NCBI GenBank assembly: GCA_029433415.1
Contig: JAQTIA010000003.1
Location: 1,330,501 to 1,394,500, forward strand
Source: Acetobacteraceae bacterium ESL0709
Lineage (GTDB): Bacteria > Pseudomonadota > Alphaproteobacteria > Acetobacterales > Acetobacteraceae
Length of the DNA stretch: 64,000 nucleotides
Reading direction: 5' to 3'
Below are positions 47,800-57,383 of the stretch, piece after piece. The translations under genes were made by a program, and so were the position numbers. Within the stretch, counting starts at the first letter, position 1. The number at the start of each line of letters is the position of its first letter. Below the pieces are notes generated by a model. The model made no database searches. It had not been told where the DNA came from and was given only the letters and a program-made list of their open reading frames with translations.

Positions 47800-49640
47800 C
47801 TAGAGAAACCCAACCTCTTTTTGAGCGACTTCCACCAGCTGCGTAACTGGATAACACGTATTTTTCCTTTAAAAAATAAACACAAAAACCCATTACGAAT
47901 GACAACATAATGATTCCAGCGATAGATCCTTTGCAAGAAGGTGGGTTTAAACGTTGGATCCTGTGCCCTATAATGCCAATAAAGCTCTTTAAACGGATTG
48001 AGGCAGCTTTTTGTCCATGGTTTACGACGGCCGATAAAATGGAAGATCCCAGGGTTTTCCATCGCTTCCTTTATTTCAGGGACAGAATGCTGACTACTCA
48101 AATTATCAATATTATATTCCATAAGTAACGGCGAGAAGAAAAAGAGAAAACTTATGATATTCCACCGCAAAGGAAGGATAAATATATCATCTTGGAATGC
48201 TATATTTATAATATCCTGATCCTGGAATTTGATATTTTTACGGTTCTTATAATAAACTTCCATGAAATAACGAGAAAGAGAACCATAACGCTCTTGGGCA
48301 CGCCCTATATCGTATACAAGAATGCCCGCATTTATATAAGTGCTTTTCGACATTCGTCCGAAAACATTATGTCTGTTTTCCACTTCATCAATATCTCTGA
48401 CACCCGCGATCGTATGACCGGCCAGATTTATATTCCAAAGATCAACAATATCATCACAGACGATGATATCAGTATCCAGATAAATCAGCCTCTTTACTGT
48501 TGCAGGTAACAAATCCTGTACAAAAAGGCGATAATATGTGCTCTGAGAAATATATTTTATCCCCAGAGGGAAGTCCTCTGCATATTTATTATTGATTTCT
48601 TTAAAAATCAGGGACACGCTACCATTATAAAGCTCTTGCAACCTTTTTATTGAGAGCGAAGAAAGAGAAGGACCATAAACAATATAAATTTCCAAATCAC
48701 TCTGATTGGCTGTATGAGACAAAATAGAATTGATTACTGCACGAGCATGATCAGCATAATTGTCATCGAATGACATGATGATATTTATCTTGCCCCCATA
48801 AAGAACCTCCTTCGGCGGCATCTTTTTGATAGATTTTTCGTTTTGCAAAACTGATGCTATAATTCTTCCGGCATTATAGGAAGGTAGTGTTGTATCAACA
48901 AAAACGACCGGCGTATGGACCACTCTGTAATGAGGTGAGGACTTTTCTACACTCTCAAAAAATATCGTCGTCAGAAGAAGTGAAATAATATAAAAATTTG
49001 CCTTATTATTCTCTTCTTCCGAAGAAGATTGTGCTATTTTCGATATAATATCAAAAATAAACATGCAGTATTCGTCAAAAATATCCTTTCTAGCAAAAAA
49101 TATATTCCATGGCAAAAGCTGGTTACTATGGACTACCTTCAAAGTTGTTATATATTTATCAGGATATGTTTCTTTTATATAAGAAACAGCCTTAAGGATA
49201 TGAGTATTATTGCCCACTTTCTCTTCATAAAAATCTATGGCTTCCGTAGCAGGGCTTAAATAATAGATCTCCGTTAATGGATTAAGTTGCGGGATAAAGA
49301 CGTCTCCCTCCTGGACAACGACAGAGATATTCCTCTGATTCCAGCCATAATAAGAAAGAGCATGCCTATCAATATAAGGCAACGTCACATCACGATCATA
49401 CTCTTTCTGTGAGAAAGAGAGATAGTAATGATCATGCACAAAACCAACATAATCATGCTTATTATGTTTCCATACCTTATAAAGAGCATCGAGATGCCCT
49501 CGCGAACTCTTTAACAGATTATAAAAAAGCGGCGTATCTTCATCTGACGCAAACCAGCCCTCAGGTACCGTCTGAAAAAGGTCATTCTCAGCCAGAAATG
49601 CTTGCTCGGAGGAAGAAAGATAGATACACGCATCAACCAT
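47796..49640 (-). CDS. DUF4422 - GT8 fusion glycosyltransferase
   Basis: A 614-residue two-domain protein. The N-terminal 210 residues contain SRGHLDALYKVWKHNKHDYVGFVHDHYYLS, the DUF4422 glycosyltransferase pattern (known from polysaccharide enzymes), although the canonical beginning of the domain is altered. From about residue 285 a GT8 domain follows: IIMSFDDNYADHARAV, LIYLDTDIIV (the DXD metal site) and YINAGILVYD. It is rich in Asn, Tyr, Ile and Lys, and its DNA is clearly AT-richer than the pqq and rib genes on either side, which suggests acquisition by transfer. Probable role in surface glycan synthesis. Confidence 0.82.
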   Translation of the reverse strand: MVDACIYLSSSEQAFLAENDLFQTVPEGWFASDEDTPLFYNLLKSSRGHLDALYKVWKHNKHDYVGFVHDHYYLSFSQKEYDRDVTLPYIDRHALSYYGWNQRNISVVVQEGDVFIPQLNPLTEIYYLSPATEAIDFYEEKVGNNTHILKAVSYIKETYPDKYITTLKVVHSNQLLPWNIFFARKDIFDEYCMFIFDIISKIAQSSSEEENNKANFYIISLLLTTIFFESVEKSSPHYRVVHTPVVFVDTTLPSYNAGRIIASVLQNEKSIKKMPPKEVLYGGKINIIMSFDDNYADHARAVINSILSHTANQSDLEIYIVYGPSLSSLSIKRLQELYNGSVSLIFKEINNKYAEDFPLGIKYISQSTYYRLFVQDLLPATVKRLIYLDTDIIVCDDIVDLWNINLAGHTIAGVRDIDEVENRHNVFGRMSKSTYINAGILVYDIGRAQERYGSLSRYFMEVYYKNRKNIKFQDQDIINIAFQDDIFILPLRWNIISFLFFFSPLLMEYNIDNLSSQHSVPEIKEAMENPGIFHFIGRRKPWTKSCLNPFKELYWHYRAQDPTFKPTFLQRIYRWNHYVVIRNGFLCLFFKGKIRVIQLRSWWKSLKKRLGFSS

Positions 49641-49746
49641 AAAACATAGCCCTTTATTATAATCTGAGCCTTATTATCGTCCCTGCAATCCTATCGTCTA
49701 TAAGGCTGGTGTTCTTTATCCCCAACTTCTTTAAAAGCACAACCCT

Positions 49747-49782
49747 CTAAAAGATATCCGCTTTTCATAAAAAGCGGATATC
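49747..49782 (-). terminator. Terminator of the rib operon
   Basis: GATATCCGCTTTT and AAAAGCGGATATC form a perfect 13-bp stem with a 4-base loop (49753-49782). On the reverse strand four T residues follow directly. It lies 35 bases after the ribH stop. Confidence 0.85.
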
Positions 49783-49817
49783 AGGTCAAGAGACCATTTT
49801 AACAAGAAATTGCTGAA

Positions 49818-50297
49818 TTATATCTTTTGGGTCATCCTCAGAAACGCGACACTCTCCACGCAGGCTGCAGCCGCTTCTCGGCCTTTATTTTCGGCATTAG
49901 CGCGCGACCTTACCACGGCCTGCTCGTCTGTATAAGTAGTGAGGATACCAAAAGCAATGGGCGTTTCTGTTGCAAGCTGAGCCTGCATAATCCCGATAGT
50001 CGCTCCCAGAGAAATAAACTCAAAATGAGCCGTGTCACCCTTAATCACACATCCGAGACAGATCACGCCTTCATACTTACCTGTTTTGGCAAGTGTCTGA
50101 GCCATAAGGGGTAATTCAAAGGCTCCAGGTGCATCATAAAGATCGACCTCCCTTATGCCATGTTCCTCCAGCCATGCCACGGCACCCGCCTTTAATCCGC
50201 CCGTTACCTCTGTGTTAAAACGGCTGACGATAAGAGCCAGTCTAGGGGAAGGCGACAATATCAACCCCGCAGGGGCAGTAGCAATATAACGGCTCAT
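49818..50297 (-). CDS. ribH: 6,7-dimethyl-8-ribityllumazine synthase
   Basis: A 159-residue enzyme that condenses the ribitylamino-pyrimidine with dihydroxybutanone phosphate. Motifs are VSRFNTEVT, YDAPGAFELPLMAQ, GCVIKGDTAHFEFIS (active-site His) and PIAFGILTTYTDEQA. Standard length. Last gene of the ribD-ribE-ribBA-ribH operon, one base after ribBA. Confidence 0.95.
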   Translation of the reverse strand: MSRYIATAPAGLILSPSPRLALIVSRFNTEVTGGLKAGAVAWLEEHGIREVDLYDAPGAFELPLMAQTLAKTGKYEGVICLGCVIKGDTAHFEFISLGATIGIMQAQLATETPIAFGILTTYTDEQAVVRSRANAENKGREAAAACVESVAFLRMTQKI

Positions 50298-50298
50298 G

Positions 50299-51555
50299 TC
50301 AGGACTCCTGAAAGAAATGCCCCATACGGGTGCGTTTTGTTTCGAGATAACGACGATTGAATGGATTTGAAGCGATAATCAGGCGTTCAGAGGAAACAAC
50401 TTTTACGCCCTGTTGCTCAAGCCCGTTGATTTTCTGAGGATTATTTGTCAGCAAGGTGCAGGCCTTCACGCCCAAAGCCCGTAAAATATTCCCTGCGGCT
50501 TGCCAGTTGCGCGCATCGACAGGTAAGCCCAAAGCTTCATTGGCTTCCAGCGTATCCAGCCCCTCATCCTGCAATTTATAGGCACGAATTTTATTTCCCA
50601 AACCAATCCCGCGTCCTTCGTGACCACGTAGATAAACCAGCACACCATTTTCAGCGGCACCAATACGGCGCAAGGACTCCTGCAATTGCGGACCACAGTC
50701 ACATCGCAAGGACCCCAGAGCGTCGCCTGTGACGCATTCGGAATGAATCCGGACTAATGGAGTCTTTCCTTGAGAAGGCTCTCCCTTCACAAGAGCAATA
50801 TGTTCTGTCCCCATTTCATCTTCAAAAACATGAATTTTCAGATCATGTCCACCATACAAACTGGGAAAAGCAGCTATAGCCACCTCAGAAGAAGACGATG
50901 TTTTCTCTCCAATACCTTTCGGTATGGCGGGAATGTCATAACCATGCCGCTCAATCCATCCTTTAAGAGCTGCGATAGAAATAATCGGCAGATTGTGGCG
51001 CTTGCCATAAAGCCGCAATTCCGGCAGACGCATCATCGTCCCATTTTCAGCCATGATCTCACAAATCAACCCGGCCGGCTCCAGACCTGCCAACCGGGCA
51101 AGATCGACAGACCCTTCGGTATGACCTTCCCGCCCTAACACTCCCTCTTCATGGGCCCGCAGGGGGAATATATGCCCAGGTGAAATCACGTCTTCAGGAC
51201 GCGCTTGAGGAGCAGACGCCACAAGCACTGTCCGGGCGCGATCTGCCGCTGAAATCCCGGTACTGACACCCTTCGCCGCCTCAATGGACACTGTAAATGC
51301 GGTTCCTTTGGGATCCTGATTATGCTTCGTCATCTGCGGCAGGCGCAAGCGGTCAATCTGGGCAGGAGTCAATGACAGACAAATCAACCCGCACCCGTGA
51401 CGCGCCATAAAATTGACGGCATCTGGGGTCACAAACTGGGCGGCCATGACAAGATCGCCTTCATTCTCCCGCTTTTCTTCATCCACCATAATAACCATAC
51501 GCCCCTCACGCATGGCTGTAATCGCTTCCTGAAGAGCAATCGGCATATCACGCAT
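50299..51555 (-). CDS. ribBA: Bifunctional 3,4-DHBP synthase / GTP cyclohydrolase II
   Basis: A 418-residue fusion. The N-terminal DHBP synthase has [16 protein letters not shown], the [12 protein letters not shown]-like [10 protein letters not shown] loop and [14 protein letters not shown]. The C-terminal GTP cyclohydrolase II has the zinc cysteines in [15 protein letters not shown] and [12 protein letters not shown]. Both active sites look complete. The start overlaps the ribE stop by one base, so it is in the same operon. Confidence 0.95.
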   Translation of the reverse strand: MRDMPIALQEAITAMREGRMVIMVDEEKRENEGDLVMAAQFVTPDAVNFMARHGCGLICLSLTPAQIDRLRLPQMTKHNQDPKGTAFTVSIEAAKGVSTGISAADRARTVLVASAPQARPEDVISPGHIFPLRAHEEGVLGREGHTEGSVDLARLAGLEPAGLICEIMAENGTMMRLPELRLYGKRHNLPIISIAALKGWIERHGYDIPAIPKGIGEKTSSSSEVAIAAFPSLYGGHDLKIHVFEDEMGTEHIALVKGEPSQGKTPLVRIHSECVTGDALGSLRCDCGPQLQESLRRIGAAENGVLVYLRGHEGRGIGLGNKIRAYKLQDEGLDTLEANEALGLPVDARNWQAAGNILRALGVKACTLLTNNPQKINGLEQQGVKVVSSERLIIASNPFNRRYLETKRTRMGHFFQES

Positions 51556-52208
51556 TATTTTTCTCCTCCCATCTCGTCAAATCCCGCAAGCTCAGGAGAA
51601 AAACGACAAAGTGTTTCCACATATTTGGACAGGATATCGACTTCGACATTCAGGTCCGCACCAACCAGAATGGTAGAAAGATCTGTATGTTCCCATGTAT
51701 GCGGAATAATCATCAAATTGATGACAAACCCCTTTTGTCCTGCATGCGTTATATCTTCTTTCACCTCATTGACTGTCAGACTGATCCCATCAAGTGTGAT
51801 AGAGCCTTTCTCGACAACATAGCGACGCAGATTTTGCGGGAGAAAGACACCGAGTGCATGAGAATCACCAGCCAGTTCAATAGAAAGAAGAGAACCCGTC
51901 GCGTCCACATGTCCTTGTACGATATGACCGGACAAGCGGGTATTAAGGGAGACTGCCCGTTCCAGATTCACCCGGCGATCGACTTCCAGGGCCCCTAGAT
52001 TTGTACGCTTTAACGTCTCACCGCTAATATGAAACTGAATCTGTCCTTCTGGAGTAAAATCTTTCACTGTCAGACAAACGCCATTAACCGCGATACTCTC
52101 GCCCATTTCGAGCCCCTGGAACGGACTGGCAACAGTCAGATCCATTGCCAAATCGCGAATGGAAATCCCTTTCACGTGACCGACAGCTTCAATAATGCCA
52201 GAAAACAT
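51555..52208 (-). CDS. ribE: Riboflavin synthase alpha subunit
   Basis: A 217-residue enzyme that dismutates two lumazines to riboflavin. The two homologous halves are visible, the first from MFSGIIEAVGHV with AVNGVCLTV and the second with GHIVQGHVDATG and GISLTVNEV. Placed 3 bases after ribD. Confidence 0.95.
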   Translation of the reverse strand: MFSGIIEAVGHVKGISIRDLAMDLTVASPFQGLEMGESIAVNGVCLTVKDFTPEGQIQFHISGETLKRTNLGALEVDRRVNLERAVSLNTRLSGHIVQGHVDATGSLLSIELAGDSHALGVFLPQNLRRYVVEKGSITLDGISLTVNEVKEDITHAGQKGFVINLMIIPHTWEHTDLSTILVGADLNVEVDILSKYVETLCRFSPELAGFDEMGGEK

Positions 52209-52211
52209 GAC

Positions 52212-53270
52212 CTAATAATCCTTCCTCATATGCCTTAATGAAAATTCCAGAGGACTTTCATTACGTAAATTCCCGTCACGCATTTTCACAATGCTCTGGT
52301 CGCTGTTACCGGAAGCCTGTTGTTGGATGATCCACCACTCATCCCAGAAATGTTCTTCTTCGACACTTTTCAGAAGTGCAGGTCCCGCTTCAATCATGGC
52401 CCAGTTGACGCCAGCCTTATTCATTAACTCTTCAGCTTCTTTCAGAGCGGAACAGGACTGGACGATAAAATGATCTCGCTCACGCTCTGCTTTCCACTTT
52501 CTCGGCACAAGGCCATGTCGATCCATTACAATAAGCAGACGCGGCCTACGACCAACATGATCTTCTTCATGTCGCACCGTAAAAGACGGATAATCAGCCA
52601 AAACTGTGCCAATACCCGTTATAATCGCATCCACACTACGTCTTAAACGGTGAGCCTGTTTCAAGGAGGCAAGAGTAGTGAATGTCGTTTGACCTTGCGA
52701 AGGAATCATGCTCCCTTGCAAAGTAAGAGCCTGCTTGACCGTCACCCAGGGACGCTTCTTTTCCACACGTGTCAGGAAGGGAAGAGCAAGGGCACGACAA
52801 TCCTGAAATAATGAATTCCAGTCCGCATCTTCCACTTGTAATTCTTCAAGGAAAAAGACTTTTTTAGGAAAAGCACCCTGGCTTAACAGTTTCCCTCCCC
52901 CCGCAGCCTGCGGATTGGGGTCCCTGACGCCGATCCATATTTCCTGAGCTGGACTTTCCCTCAGTTTCTCGGCACAAGGCGGCGTACGCCCATAGTGAGC
53001 ACATGGTTCCAATGTCACAAGAGCGGCATAAATACGATCGTAAAGGCCTGCCTGTCTGGCCTTCTCCAGTGCCACGATTTCAGCATGAGGAGCCCCTGCC
53101 TTAGGGTGAGCGCCAACAGCCAGAATTTTGCCTTTGCAATCCAGTAACGCACACCCCACCGAGGGGTTGGGCGCGGTCGCTCCCAATGTGTCGGCAGCCT
53201 CATTCAAGGCCAGCCTGAACCCATTCTTGATCGCCTCATGTGGTAAAAATGATCGGCCTGTCTCTGTCAC
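52212..53270 (-). CDS. ribD: Bifunctional riboflavin deaminase/reductase
   Basis: About 352 residues. The N-terminal deaminase has the zinc motifs HAEIVALEKA and PCAHYGRTPPC. The C-terminal reductase has LKQAHRLRRSVDAIITGIGTVLAD. The GTG at 53270 has AAGG upstream and gives a normal N-terminus; an ATG at 53324 lacks a ribosome site. The reductase half is shorter and more divergent near its end than usual. First gene of the operon under the FMN riboswitch. Confidence 0.92.
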   Translation of the reverse strand: MTETGRSFLPHEAIKNGFRLALNEAADTLGATAPNPSVGCALLDCKGKILAVGAHPKAGAPHAEIVALEKARQAGLYDRIYAALVTLEPCAHYGRTPPCAEKLRESPAQEIWIGVRDPNPQAAGGGKLLSQGAFPKKVFFLEELQVEDADWNSLFQDCRALALPFLTRVEKKRPWVTVKQALTLQGSMIPSQGQTTFTTLASLKQAHRLRRSVDAIITGIGTVLADYPSFTVRHEEDHVGRRPRLLIVMDRHGLVPRKWKAERERDHFIVQSCSALKEAEELMNKAGVNWAMIEAGPALLKSVEEEHFWDEWWIIQQQASGNSDQSIVKMRDGNLRNESPLEFSLRHMRKDY

Positions 53271-53382
53271 TTGCAACCCTTGACTCAAAAATATCACCAG
53301 GGCTACACGCTCTCCCGCCCGCATAAGTTACAAGGGAACAACAGCCGCAAAAAGCCGTTCCCGCACCATGCAGGGAGAAAAA

Positions 53383-53537
53383 GTGTTCTCTCTCATCCGG
53401 ACTATAACCGTCGGCCCCGGAATCTCACCGAAGTCTGCTGGACCTTTACGAAGTCACCCCCCATAAAGCGCTCGCGGGCTCAACAGCCATGACTGCTATT
53501 ACCGCCGGTAGGGAATTTCACCCCGCCCCGAGAACGT
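53383..53537 (-). promoter_or_regulatory. FMN riboswitch (RFN element)
   Basis: On the reverse strand the segment begins GGGGCGGGGTGAAATTCCC and contains CCGGCGGTAATAGC, GAGCCCGCGAGCG, GGTCCAGCAGACTTCGGTG and GGGGCCGACGGTTATAGTC, ending GGATGAGAGAG. These are the invariant blocks of the RFN aptamer in order. It sits between the promoter side and ribD, so FMN should repress the whole rib operon. Downstream (53341-53383) a short hairpin (TCCC..GGGA) followed by TTTTT may act as the expression platform. Confidence 0.96.
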
Positions 53538-53684
53538 CTCTCAATTTTCGTTTTTTAATATGTGGTGAAGTTTTAGAAAGAGCAAGAGGCCATTTCCTCC
53601 TTAAATTACATCAGGAAAAATAGCCGCTTGCTACCCCATTACATCCAGCTCAGATGCCTAAAAATTTACTGACTGGAGAGAATA

Positions 53685-54140
53685 TTACAATCCGCCATGC
53701 AACAGGCTGTTGACGTTATCACGTGTGCGCTGTCTGGCCGCTTTCAAATCCTCAATATCTTGCTGTTGCTGATTTTTCATCTGCTGAAACTTCTCTACGC
53801 GTTCAGCACGCTGCTGATTGAACTTGCCGATCTTCTCGTCGAGCTTCTTTTTGCCATCCAGTTTATCCAGCTTGTCCTGAAGTTTCTGTTTTTCATATTC
53901 AGGCGCATTTTTTACCCTATCGCGAAATTCCTCGACTTTTTGCTGCCGTAGCTCGCGATTTTGTTGATATTTATCAATTTTCTTGTCCAGGCGGTCATTC
54001 AGACAGTCCTCCTTGGTCGCCATGCGGTGCAAGAAATCACCCCCCTGGTTATCACAATTTGAACTCGCCGCCTGGGCATGGGACGTTACTGCAAAGAATG
54101 AAGCCATCACGGCCGCAGACAAAAACAGACGCATTTTCAT
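53685..54140 (-). CDS. Exported coiled-coil protein, unknown function
   Basis: A 151-residue protein with a clear signal peptide (MKMRLFLSAAVMASFFAVTSHAQA). Two Cys (SSNCDNQ, KEDCLN) near the mature N-terminus could form a disulfide. The rest is almost entirely Lys/Gln/Glu/Asp/Arg with heptad spacing (DKKIDKYQQNRELRQQKVEEF and similar), so it should be a long periplasmic coiled coil. The start has GGAAGGA. I do not recognise a family. Confidence 0.75.
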   Translation of the reverse strand: MKMRLFLSAAVMASFFAVTSHAQAASSNCDNQGGDFLHRMATKEDCLNDRLDKKIDKYQQNRELRQQKVEEFRDRVKNAPEYEKQKLQDKLDKLDGKKKLDEKIGKFNQQRAERVEKFQQMKNQQQQDIEDLKAARQRTRDNVNSLLHGGL

Positions 54141-54226
54141 AATAGTGTCCTTCCTGCTTGGTTGTTATGCACTTAAGCTAAACATAGAGTCGCCCTATGG
54201 GGAAGACCACCGAAACTTAAGAAAAT

Positions 54227-54991
54227 TTAACCATTACCTTCAGCGATATGAGCCATACGTGCGCTATTCAGCACTGTAATGGATTTTACATCCTCGACCC
54301 TGATAAGACCCTCATCTTTAAAAATCTTTAAAGTACGGCTCACCGTTTCAATCGTCAGTCCCAGATAATCAGCCACATCCGTACGCGACATGGGTAGATA
54401 AAGCGTTATGCCAGAAGAATCGGTCTGATTGCCCGCCCCTTCTGCCTCTGTCAGAGGGCAGAATTTTCCTGACACAATTTGTGCCGATTCTGCCTGTTCC
54501 ATAAAAAAACTCGCAAGTCTCTCACGAGCTGACTTGCGTCCCAACAAGATCAGACGGCCCTGCACCTTGACCAGCTCACGTGAAGCTTCCATCCGCAGAC
54601 GCTTCTGTAATTGCGGGAAACGTTCAGTCAGACGATCCATATTTTCATAGGCAAAACGACAAAGTCTGATTTCTCCCAGCGACTCGGCACTGAACGCATA
54701 ACGCTCTGACGCGGCAAGCCCGAGGAAATCACCCGTCATGGCAAAGCCGGTAATCTGGCGTCTGCCATCGGGAAGAAGATTAAAAAGCTTGGCTTGACCT
54801 TCTGCAATGACATAAAAAGCCACAGCCGGCTCGCTCTCCTCAATAAAAATACGCCCGGAAGAGAGGTGAAGACGCGATGATTCTGCAAGCAGAACGGGAA
54901 GATCCTTCTCATCAATGGCATTACAGATACTTCTTGAACGTCCGCAGCAGACGCTGCACTCCCCAAAGGAAATTCCATCAGTTCTGAGCAT
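54227..54991 (-). CDS. FNR-type Crp-family oxygen regulator
   Basis: A 254-residue regulator. The N-terminal cysteines C12-x2-C15-x7-C23 plus internal C111 match the set that holds the oxygen-labile [4Fe-4S] cluster in alphaproteobacterial FnrN/FnrL. The cyclic-nucleotide-like beta-roll follows. The recognition helix reads ETVSR, the same E-xx-SR contact residues as E. coli FNR, which reads TTGAT half-sites. The start codon is the ATG at 54991. It is divergent from ompW, and the intervening 196 bases hold a perfect FNR box. Confidence 0.9.
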   Translation of the reverse strand: MLRTDGISFGECSVCCGRSRSICNAIDEKDLPVLLAESSRLHLSSGRIFIEESEPAVAFYVIAEGQAKLFNLLPDGRRQITGFAMTGDFLGLAASERYAFSAESLGEIRLCRFAYENMDRLTERFPQLQKRLRMEASRELVKVQGRLILLGRKSARERLASFFMEQAESAQIVSGKFCPLTEAEGAGNQTDSSGITLYLPMSRTDVADYLGLTIETVSRTLKIFKDEGLIRVEDVKSITVLNSARMAHIAEGNG

Positions 54992-55105
54992 ATATTCCCC
55001 TTAGGAAAAGAGAAAACGGAGGACAGGATTACAACAAGTTAACTGGTGCAAAAATGACACAGAGTGTAGTCATTAACTTTCGCACAGGACGTTTTGCCTC
55101 TGTTT

Positions 55106-55119
55106 TTGATCTATATCAA
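55106..55119. promoter_or_regulatory. FNR/anaerobox TTGAT-N4-ATCAA
   Basis: TTGATCTATATCAA is an exact match to the FNR consensus, centred about 75 bases upstream of the ompW ATG and about 120 bases upstream of the divergent fnr-type gene. It could activate ompW under low oxygen and autoregulate the regulator. Confidence 0.8.
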
Positions 55120-55187
55120 GGTTGAATCGCAAATAAATGTGATCTGAAGAGATCAACTTATCTTGCTTGATCAGGGTCGTTTTCATT

Positions 55188-56027
55188 ATGCAACGCAAAA
55201 CGTTTAAAACATCACTCGCTGCCCTCGGGCTCCTTGCTGGCTCTGCCTATGCTCAGGCTCCTGCTACGCCAGTGAACAGCACGGTAGCGGCGAAATCAGC
55301 CTATCAGGCGGCGCCCGACGCCACAGTGCATCTCTCGGCTCCCAAAAACCAGAGCTGCGGCATCTTCGAAAACTGTGCCAATACGAAAATCGGTCTTGGC
55401 CGAGGTGATTTCCTGATCCGCCTCTCGGCTCTTGGCGTGATCACGAATAATACCAGTTCTTCTGTGAGCATTAAAGGCGGTCCAGCCAAAGGCACAAAAG
55501 GTTATGTTACCGCAACCAACCAGGTTATGCCGGAATTTACCTTTGAGTATTTCTTCACCGATAATATCTCTCTTGACCTGATCGCCGCTTCGACACGTCA
55601 TGAAGCCAGGGCTCATAAAACGACCGCTCAGTCATTGATCGGGAACGGCGATCTTGGCAGCTTCTGGGTTCTGCCTCCTACTCTGACGGTTGCATGGCAT
55701 TTCCGTCCGCATAAACGCTTTAACCCCTATGTCGGTGTCGGCCTGACGCTCGCCTTCTTCCACAATGCAAGTCCCGCTACGCCGAACAAAGGGTTAGGCC
55801 TATTTGATCACCTGAAACCACAGACGACCGTCGGACCGAGCTTCAATATTGGTTTCGATTACCAGCTCGTAGGGAATTGGTTCCTGAACGTTGATGCCAA
55901 AGAGATCCTGCTTCGCACGCCTATTTACATCAACCACCGCGACAATGCGACGACCGGTGGCCGTATCCATGCCCGCGACAGCATCAACCCGACAACCGTT
56001 GCTGCTGGTATTGAATACCGCTTCTAA
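55188..56027 (+). CDS. ompW: OmpW-family outer-membrane protein
   Basis: About 279 residues from the ATG at 55188, giving a signal peptide ending AYAQA. The OmpW pattern is visible: GRGDFLIRLSALGVIT, VMPEFTFEYFFTDNISLDLIAAS, FNPYVGVGLTLAFFH and the final Phe (VAAGIEYRF). OmpW forms a small eight-stranded barrel for hydrophobic compounds. Longer than the usual 210 residues because of an N-terminal extension with a Cys pair (CGIFENC). Its promoter carries a perfect FNR box. Confidence 0.85.
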   Translation: MQRKTFKTSLAALGLLAGSAYAQAPATPVNSTVAAKSAYQAAPDATVHLSAPKNQSCGIFENCANTKIGLGRGDFLIRLSALGVITNNTSSSVSIKGGPAKGTKGYVTATNQVMPEFTFEYFFTDNISLDLIAASTRHEARAHKTTAQSLIGNGDLGSFWVLPPTLTVAWHFRPHKRFNPYVGVGLTLAFFHNASPATPNKGLGLFDHLKPQTTVGPSFNIGFDYQLVGNWFLNVDAKEILLRTPIYINHRDNATTGGRIHARDSINPTTVAAGIEYRF

Positions 56028-56062
56028 AAATAACTACCAGTCTTAACTGGTTGATCGGTCGA

Positions 56063-56100
56063 AAAGGTGGGAAGCCGCGTCTGGCTCTCCCGCCTTTTTT
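56063..56100 (+). terminator. Terminator after ompW
   Basis: AAGGTGGGAAGCC and GGCTCTCCCGCCTT form an imperfect stem with a six-base loop, followed by six T residues. It ends ompW transcription before the RND operon. Confidence 0.8.
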
Positions 56101-56180
56101 GTTATCTTCCCCAATGCCGGAATTATAACGGTTTTTTAATGTCATAATATCTCCTCATGACGTGACAGACATACCAGTTT

Positions 56181-57362
56181 ATGGCAGAGACAGTTATTCA
56201 TCTGATCTCTCATGAAATATCGGAGTTGTTTGCGATGGGTGGTGCACGCTCCCTGGCCAAATATTGCGGCCTGTCTGTACTATGCCTTTTGGGCCTATGG
56301 GGGGTATGGTACCTTATAAAGCCCGAAACTCTCCCAGATGCCGCTTCCCCCATGGCCGTCCGCCAAGGTGAGATCATACATGTCAAGGCAGGCAGCCCTT
56401 TAAGTAAACGTCTTGTCGTCGAACCCGTTACTCTATCAAAATTACCTCATCTGATTGAAGTCCCCGCAGAACTCACCGCAGCTCCTGGTCATGACGTCAA
56501 GATTTACCCTCCTGTTACAGGTCGTATAACCGACATCATCGTCCAGCCAGGACAGACTGTACAAAAAGGTGAGATTCTGGGGCGCATGCTTTCAGGTGAT
56601 CTGGCACAGGCACAGTCGGATCAACAAAAAGCCGCGGCCGCCCTGAAGCTCGCCCAGTTAAATTACGACCGCATAAAAGCTGTTATGGTCGCAGGCGGTA
56701 GCGCTCTCAAAGACATACAATCAGCCCGGAATGATCTGGCACAGGCACAGGCCGAGGCTCGTAGGGCCGAACATCATCTTGAAGCTCTGGACGGTGGGCC
56801 AAATAATGCCACCAACAATGGCTTCCTTATCACGGCACCCGTCGATGGTGTTGTCTCTAGCATCACGGCAGGGTTAGGGCAGCAGGTAACAGATACATCC
56901 AATCCCATCATGGAACTTGTTGATCTCAGCAGCCTCTGGGTTGTCGCGCATATCCCGGAAGCCTTGCTTCCGCAACTTCGTCCCAATATGGTGTTATCGG
57001 CATCTTTTGACGGTCAGAACTGTTCTGGTCCCGTAACAGGCCGCAATCCCGTCGTACAGAACGATACCAGGAGGACGGACCTCTATCTGCGTTGCGAAAA
57101 TAGAGGTGGCACACTGCATCCTGGTCAATTTACAACCGCCATAATCAGCATACCGGAACGCCAGCAACTTATCCTGTCCAAAACAGCACTGGTCATGAAT
57201 AATGAAGCGGTTACTGTCATGATTGAGACAGCCTCGGATACGTACAGAAGACGCCAGATTACCATCAGCTATGATGAAGGCCCGAACGTAAGAATCGTCG
57301 ATGGATTGAAAGCAGGAGAGCGAGTCGTTACGCACGGTGCCATCCTGCTTAATGATTATTAG
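56181..57362 (+). CDS. RND efflux periplasmic adaptor (CzcB/CusB type)
   Basis: A 393-residue membrane-fusion protein linking the inner pump to the outer channel. An N-terminal hydrophobic anchor (YCGLSVLCLLGLWGVWYLI) is followed by a lipoyl/barrel-sandwich segment (YPPVTGRITDIIVQPGQTVQKGE), an alpha hairpin (about residues 140-200) and a beta barrel. The ATG at 56235 has a GGAG site and may be the real start; 56181 is the longest. First gene of the efflux operon, 22 bases before the pump. Confidence 0.88.
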   Translation: MAETVIHLISHEISELFAMGGARSLAKYCGLSVLCLLGLWGVWYLIKPETLPDAASPMAVRQGEIIHVKAGSPLSKRLVVEPVTLSKLPHLIEVPAELTAAPGHDVKIYPPVTGRITDIIVQPGQTVQKGEILGRMLSGDLAQAQSDQQKAAAALKLAQLNYDRIKAVMVAGGSALKDIQSARNDLAQAQAEARRAEHHLEALDGGPNNATNNGFLITAPVDGVVSSITAGLGQQVTDTSNPIMELVDLSSLWVVAHIPEALLPQLRPNMVLSASFDGQNCSGPVTGRNPVVQNDTRRTDLYLRCENRGGTLHPGQFTTAIISIPERQQLILSKTALVMNNEAVTVMIETASDTYRRRQITISYDEGPNVRIVDGLKAGERVVTHGAILLNDY

Positions 57363-57383
57363 GCAGGAATAGAGGGACAGTAT

